From Defluviicoccus vanus (GTDB taxonomy: Bacteria; Pseudomonadota; Alphaproteobacteria; Rhodospirillales; Defluviicoccaceae), in assembly GCF_014672695.1 (NCBI RefSeq), contig NZ_CP053923.1, positions 2,679,149 to 2,687,232 on the forward strand: 8,084 nt of DNA. Direction: 5' to 3'. Made by a program: the position numbers and the translations under genes. The first letter of the stretch is position 1, and each line of letters starts with the position of its first letter. Below, piece after piece: positions 6,045 to 8,084 of this stretch. Below the pieces are notes generated by a model that was not told the DNA's origin, searched no databases, and saw nothing but the letters and a program-made list of their open reading frames with translations.

Positions 6045-6875
6045 TCAACCCATGATATTGTAGCCACCGTCCATATAGAGGACCTCGCCGGTGATGATCT
6101 TCAGATAGTCGCAGGCGAGGACGGCGGTGGCGACACCCACCTGGTCCGGGGTGACGAGGGTATTGGTGGGCGCTCGCTCCTTGGTCTTCTCGAGGAGTTC
6201 GTCGAAGCGGCTGATCCCCGATGCAGCGCGGGTGAGCACCGGCCCGGGCGAAACGACGTTGACGCGGATGCCCTTCGGTCCCAGCTCGGCCGCCATGTAT
6301 TTGGCCGCAGTCTCCAGCGCCGCCTTCGCCGGACCCATGATGCCGTAGTGGGGGACCACCTTCTCACCGCCGAAGTAGCTGACAGTGAAAATGGCGCCGC
6401 CGGACTTTGCCATCAGCGGCTCCGCCAACTGCGCCAAATGCATCAGCGACCAGACGGAGATCTCCATCGTCGAGAGGAAGCCAGGCAGGCTGCAGTCAGT
6501 AACCCGGCCGTGCAGGTCGTCGCGCGGGCTGAAGGCGATAGAGTGAACCAGGACCTGCAGAGAGCCCCATTCGCGCTCAATCGCGGCGATGACGTTTCCC
6601 ACCTGCCCGTGTTCGCGCACGTCGCAGGGCAAATAGAGTGCGGGGGCCACGCCGAGGGCCTCGGCCAGCTGTTGCGTGTAGGGCTTGGATTTTTCGTTGA
6701 GGTAGGTAATCGCCAGATCGGCTCCGAAGGCGCGCAGCGCCCGGGCGATGCCATAGGCGATCGAATCCTTATTGGCGATGCCGACAACGAGTGCCTTGTG
6801 GCCGGCGAGCGGTTTCTCGGGAATTTGCAGCGGTTGCAGGATGGGGTCGTTGGGATCGATCTGCGGGTCGGCCAT
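6045..6875 (-). CDS. fabI: Enoyl-[acyl-carrier-protein] reductase (NADH), FabI
   Basis: FabI reduces trans-2-enoyl-ACP, the last step of each fatty acid elongation cycle. The 276-residue protein is a short-chain dehydrogenase-like Rossmann enzyme. The nucleotide-binding segment is ALVVGIANKDSIAYGIA (28-44). VHSIAFSP (110-117) carries Ala where E. coli FabI has Gly93. The catalytic Tyr177 and Lys184 are in HYGIMGPAKAALE (Y-x6-K), with Tyr167 in SYFGG matching E. coli Tyr146. The substrate loop is SPGPVLTRAASGI (209-221), and the end is GEVLYMDGGYNIMG. About 22 extra N-terminal residues precede the fold. The ATG at 6875 is chosen because CTCCTC at 6883-6888 reads as GAGGAG seven bases upstream; a TTG further up would overlap that site. 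It follows ackA by 39 bases in one operon. The GPAKAALE variant resembles the GPVKAALE of FabI2-type paralogs, so this may be a second FabI linked to acetyl-phosphate or PHB metabolism. Confidence 0.94.
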   Translation of the reverse strand: MADPQIDPNDPILQPLQIPEKPLAGHKALVVGIANKDSIAYGIARALRAFGADLAITYLNEKSKPYTQQLAEALGVAPALYLPCDVREHGQVGNVIAAIEREWGSLQVLVHSIAFSPRDDLHGRVTDCSLPGFLSTMEISVWSLMHLAQLAEPLMAKSGGAIFTVSYFGGEKVVPHYGIMGPAKAALETAAKYMAAELGPKGIRVNVVSPGPVLTRAASGISRFDELLEKTKERAPTNTLVTPDQVGVATAVLACDYLKIITGEVLYMDGGYNIMG

Positions 6876-6882
6876 GGTCGGT

Positions 6883-6888
6883 CTCCTC
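6883..6888 (-). promoter_or_regulatory. Ribosome binding site that sets the fabI start
   Basis: Reads GAGGAG on the minus strand, seven bases before the ATG at 6875. It excludes the upstream in-frame TTG (6890), which overlaps this site. Confidence 0.8.
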
Positions 6889-6914
6889 AACGTCTGGAAC
6901 GGTCTGGCAAGTCC

Positions 6915-8084
6915 TCAGCCGCGCCCCAGCAGGTCGCGTGTGTGTATTGCTATCATCAGCTCTTCGTTGGTCGGGATGCACCAGGCGGAGATTGGGCTGT
7001 CGGGGGTCGAAATGCGGCGTTCATTGCGGGCGTTGGCTTCGGCATCCAGTTGCACGCCGAGCCATGCCGCGCGCCGGCAGACATTGGCCCGCACCGGCGG
7101 CGCGTGCTCGCCAATGCCAGCGGTAAAGACGATCGCATCAAGGCCGCCCAGCGTCATCGCCAAAGCGCCGAGAAACTTGCCAACAGCATAGCAGAACACT
7201 TCGACCGCCTCTGCTGCCTCCCGCGCCGGGCTGGCCAACAGATCGCGCATGTCGTTGGAGATGCCGGAGACGCCGAGGAGGCCAGACTCCTTATAGAGAA
7301 GGCGCTCAATCGCCACCGCGTCGTAATCGCGAGACTGCAGCAGATAGAGCAGGAGTCCGGGATCGAGCGCGCCGGTGCGGGTGCCCATCGGCAGACCGTC
7401 GACGGCGGTGAAACCCATCGTCGACTCCACACTGATGCCGTCGAGCATTGCGCACATACTGGCGCCGCTGCCGAGGTGGGCAACGACGACGCGATGCGCG
7501 TTGGGAGCGTATATGGGAAGCTGGCGGGCGATGTACTCGTAGGAGATGCCGTGAAAGCCGTAGCGGACAATGCCTTGCTCGGTCATCTGCCGCGGGATGG
7601 CGAACATTTGCGCGACCCGCGACTGGGTGCGGTGAAAGGAGGTATCGAAGCAGGCGACCTGCGGCAGATGCGGGTGGGTTTCGGTAATCGCCTGCATCGC
7701 TGCCAGATGATGCGGCTGATGCAGCGGTGCTAATGGCGTTAGCTTGGCGAGATCCTCGATCACCCCGGCATCGATGCGGGTCGCGCTGCGATACTTCATC
7801 CCCCCGTGCGCCACCCGATGGCCGCAGGCAACAATTTCGATGTCCTTCTCGTTTTCCGCCAGCCAGTCGAGCAGAAACGCGGTCGCGGCCTGATGGCTGA
7901 GGGTATTGCCGTCCGGCCACGCCATTTTGTCGAGCACCTCGCCGCTCTGGTTCTTGCCGACAAAGCTGGGGGCAGTGCCGAGGCCCTGGATCTGGCCACG
8001 GCCGAGGAGTGTCAGTTCGCCGGCATCGAGATGCCCGTAGGCAGCATACTTGATCGACGACGAACCGGCATTGATGATGAGAAT
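6915..8084 (-). CDS. ackA: Acetate kinase (5' end cut by window edge)
   Basis: AckA interconverts acetate + ATP and acetyl phosphate + ADP in the cytoplasm, working with phosphotransacetylase. From the window edge 389 residues are visible, beginning ILIINAGSSSIKYAAYGHLD; comparison with the Methanosarcina enzyme suggests only about two residues are missing. All hallmarks are present in visible numbering: Asn5 in NAGSSS, Arg90 in HRVAHGG, Asp147 in CFDTSFHRT, His178 in RYGFHGISYEYIA, HLGSGASMCAM, Arg236 in MGTRTGALDPG, and the late adenosine-binding FTAGIGEH motif. It ends GRG at the stop 6915-6917. fabI starts 39 bases downstream with its own ribosome binding site, so the two are co-transcribed. 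In other alphaproteobacteria a phosphate acetyltransferase gene often precedes such an ackA-fabI pair; here it would lie beyond 8084 and cannot be seen. No internal defect is visible, so the enzyme should be active. Confidence 0.96.
   Translation of the reverse strand: MLIINAGSSSIKYAAYGHLDAGELTLLGRGQIQGLGTAPSFVGKNQSGEVLDKMAWPDGNTLSHQAATAFLLDWLAENEKDIEIVACGHRVAHGGMKYRSATRIDAGVIEDLAKLTPLAPLHQPHHLAAMQAITETHPHLPQVACFDTSFHRTQSRVAQMFAIPRQMTEQGIVRYGFHGISYEYIARQLPIYAPNAHRVVVAHLGSGASMCAMLDGISVESTMGFTAVDGLPMGTRTGALDPGLLLYLLQSRDYDAVAIERLLYKESGLLGVSGISNDMRDLLASPAREAAEAVEVFCYAVGKFLGALAMTLGGLDAIVFTAGIGEHAPPVRANVCRRAAWLGVQLDAEANARNERRISTPDSPISAWCIPTNEELMIAIHTRDLLGRG

Noticed and set aside
5898..7733. A 611-codon open frame on the plus strand, antisense to fabI and ackA
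   Set aside because: It lies opposite two clearly conserved genes, its translation has no recognisable domain, and long antisense frames are common in GC-rich DNA through codon bias of the real gene.

Overview
The window looks like chromosomal DNA from a GC-rich alphaproteobacterium, probably of the Rhodospirillales type. Three things point that way: a general-stress (EcfG-type) promoter before a PRC-barrel gene, an acetate kinase-FabI pair of a kind known from alphaproteobacteria, and a typical proteobacterial EtfB. This is inferred from gene content and motifs; no database search was made. No tRNA, rRNA, CRISPR array, insertion sequence or phage gene was seen.

Layout, left to right. (1) 1-697, minus: most of etfB, the beta subunit of electron transfer flavoprotein, with its C-terminal end cut off by the window edge. 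(2) 698-1203: an intergenic region with a hairpin followed by a T-run. (3) 1204-2763, plus: a compact three-gene module of an ECF sigma factor, a predicted membrane-anchored anti-sigma factor (start and stop codons overlap) and a CnrX/Spy-like periplasmic metal sensor. The sensor gene carries an apparent one-base frameshift inside its membrane anchor. (4) 3032-4333, minus: a 433-residue coiled-coil protein ending in a DUF2325 domain, with a Fur-box-like palindrome lying over its predicted start of transcription. (5) 4608-5015, plus: a small exported PRC-barrel protein preceded by a near-perfect EcfG promoter. (6) 5127-5813, minus: a DUF3313-type lipoprotein, convergent with the PRC-barrel gene. 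(7) 6045-8084, minus: an ackA-fabI operon, with the first codon or two of ackA beyond the window edge.

The genes fall into housekeeping metabolism (etfB, ackA, fabI) and envelope or stress functions (sigma/anti-sigma/sensor, PRC-barrel, lipoprotein, DUF2325). The sigma module probably reads a periplasmic metal or envelope signal. The PRC-barrel protein probably belongs to the general stress regulon. The DUF2325 protein looks iron- or manganese-responsive and is the least understood gene here. The points most worth following up are the Fur-like operator on the DUF2325 gene with that protein's His/Cys-rich makeup, the EcfG promoter, and the frameshift in the metal sensor.
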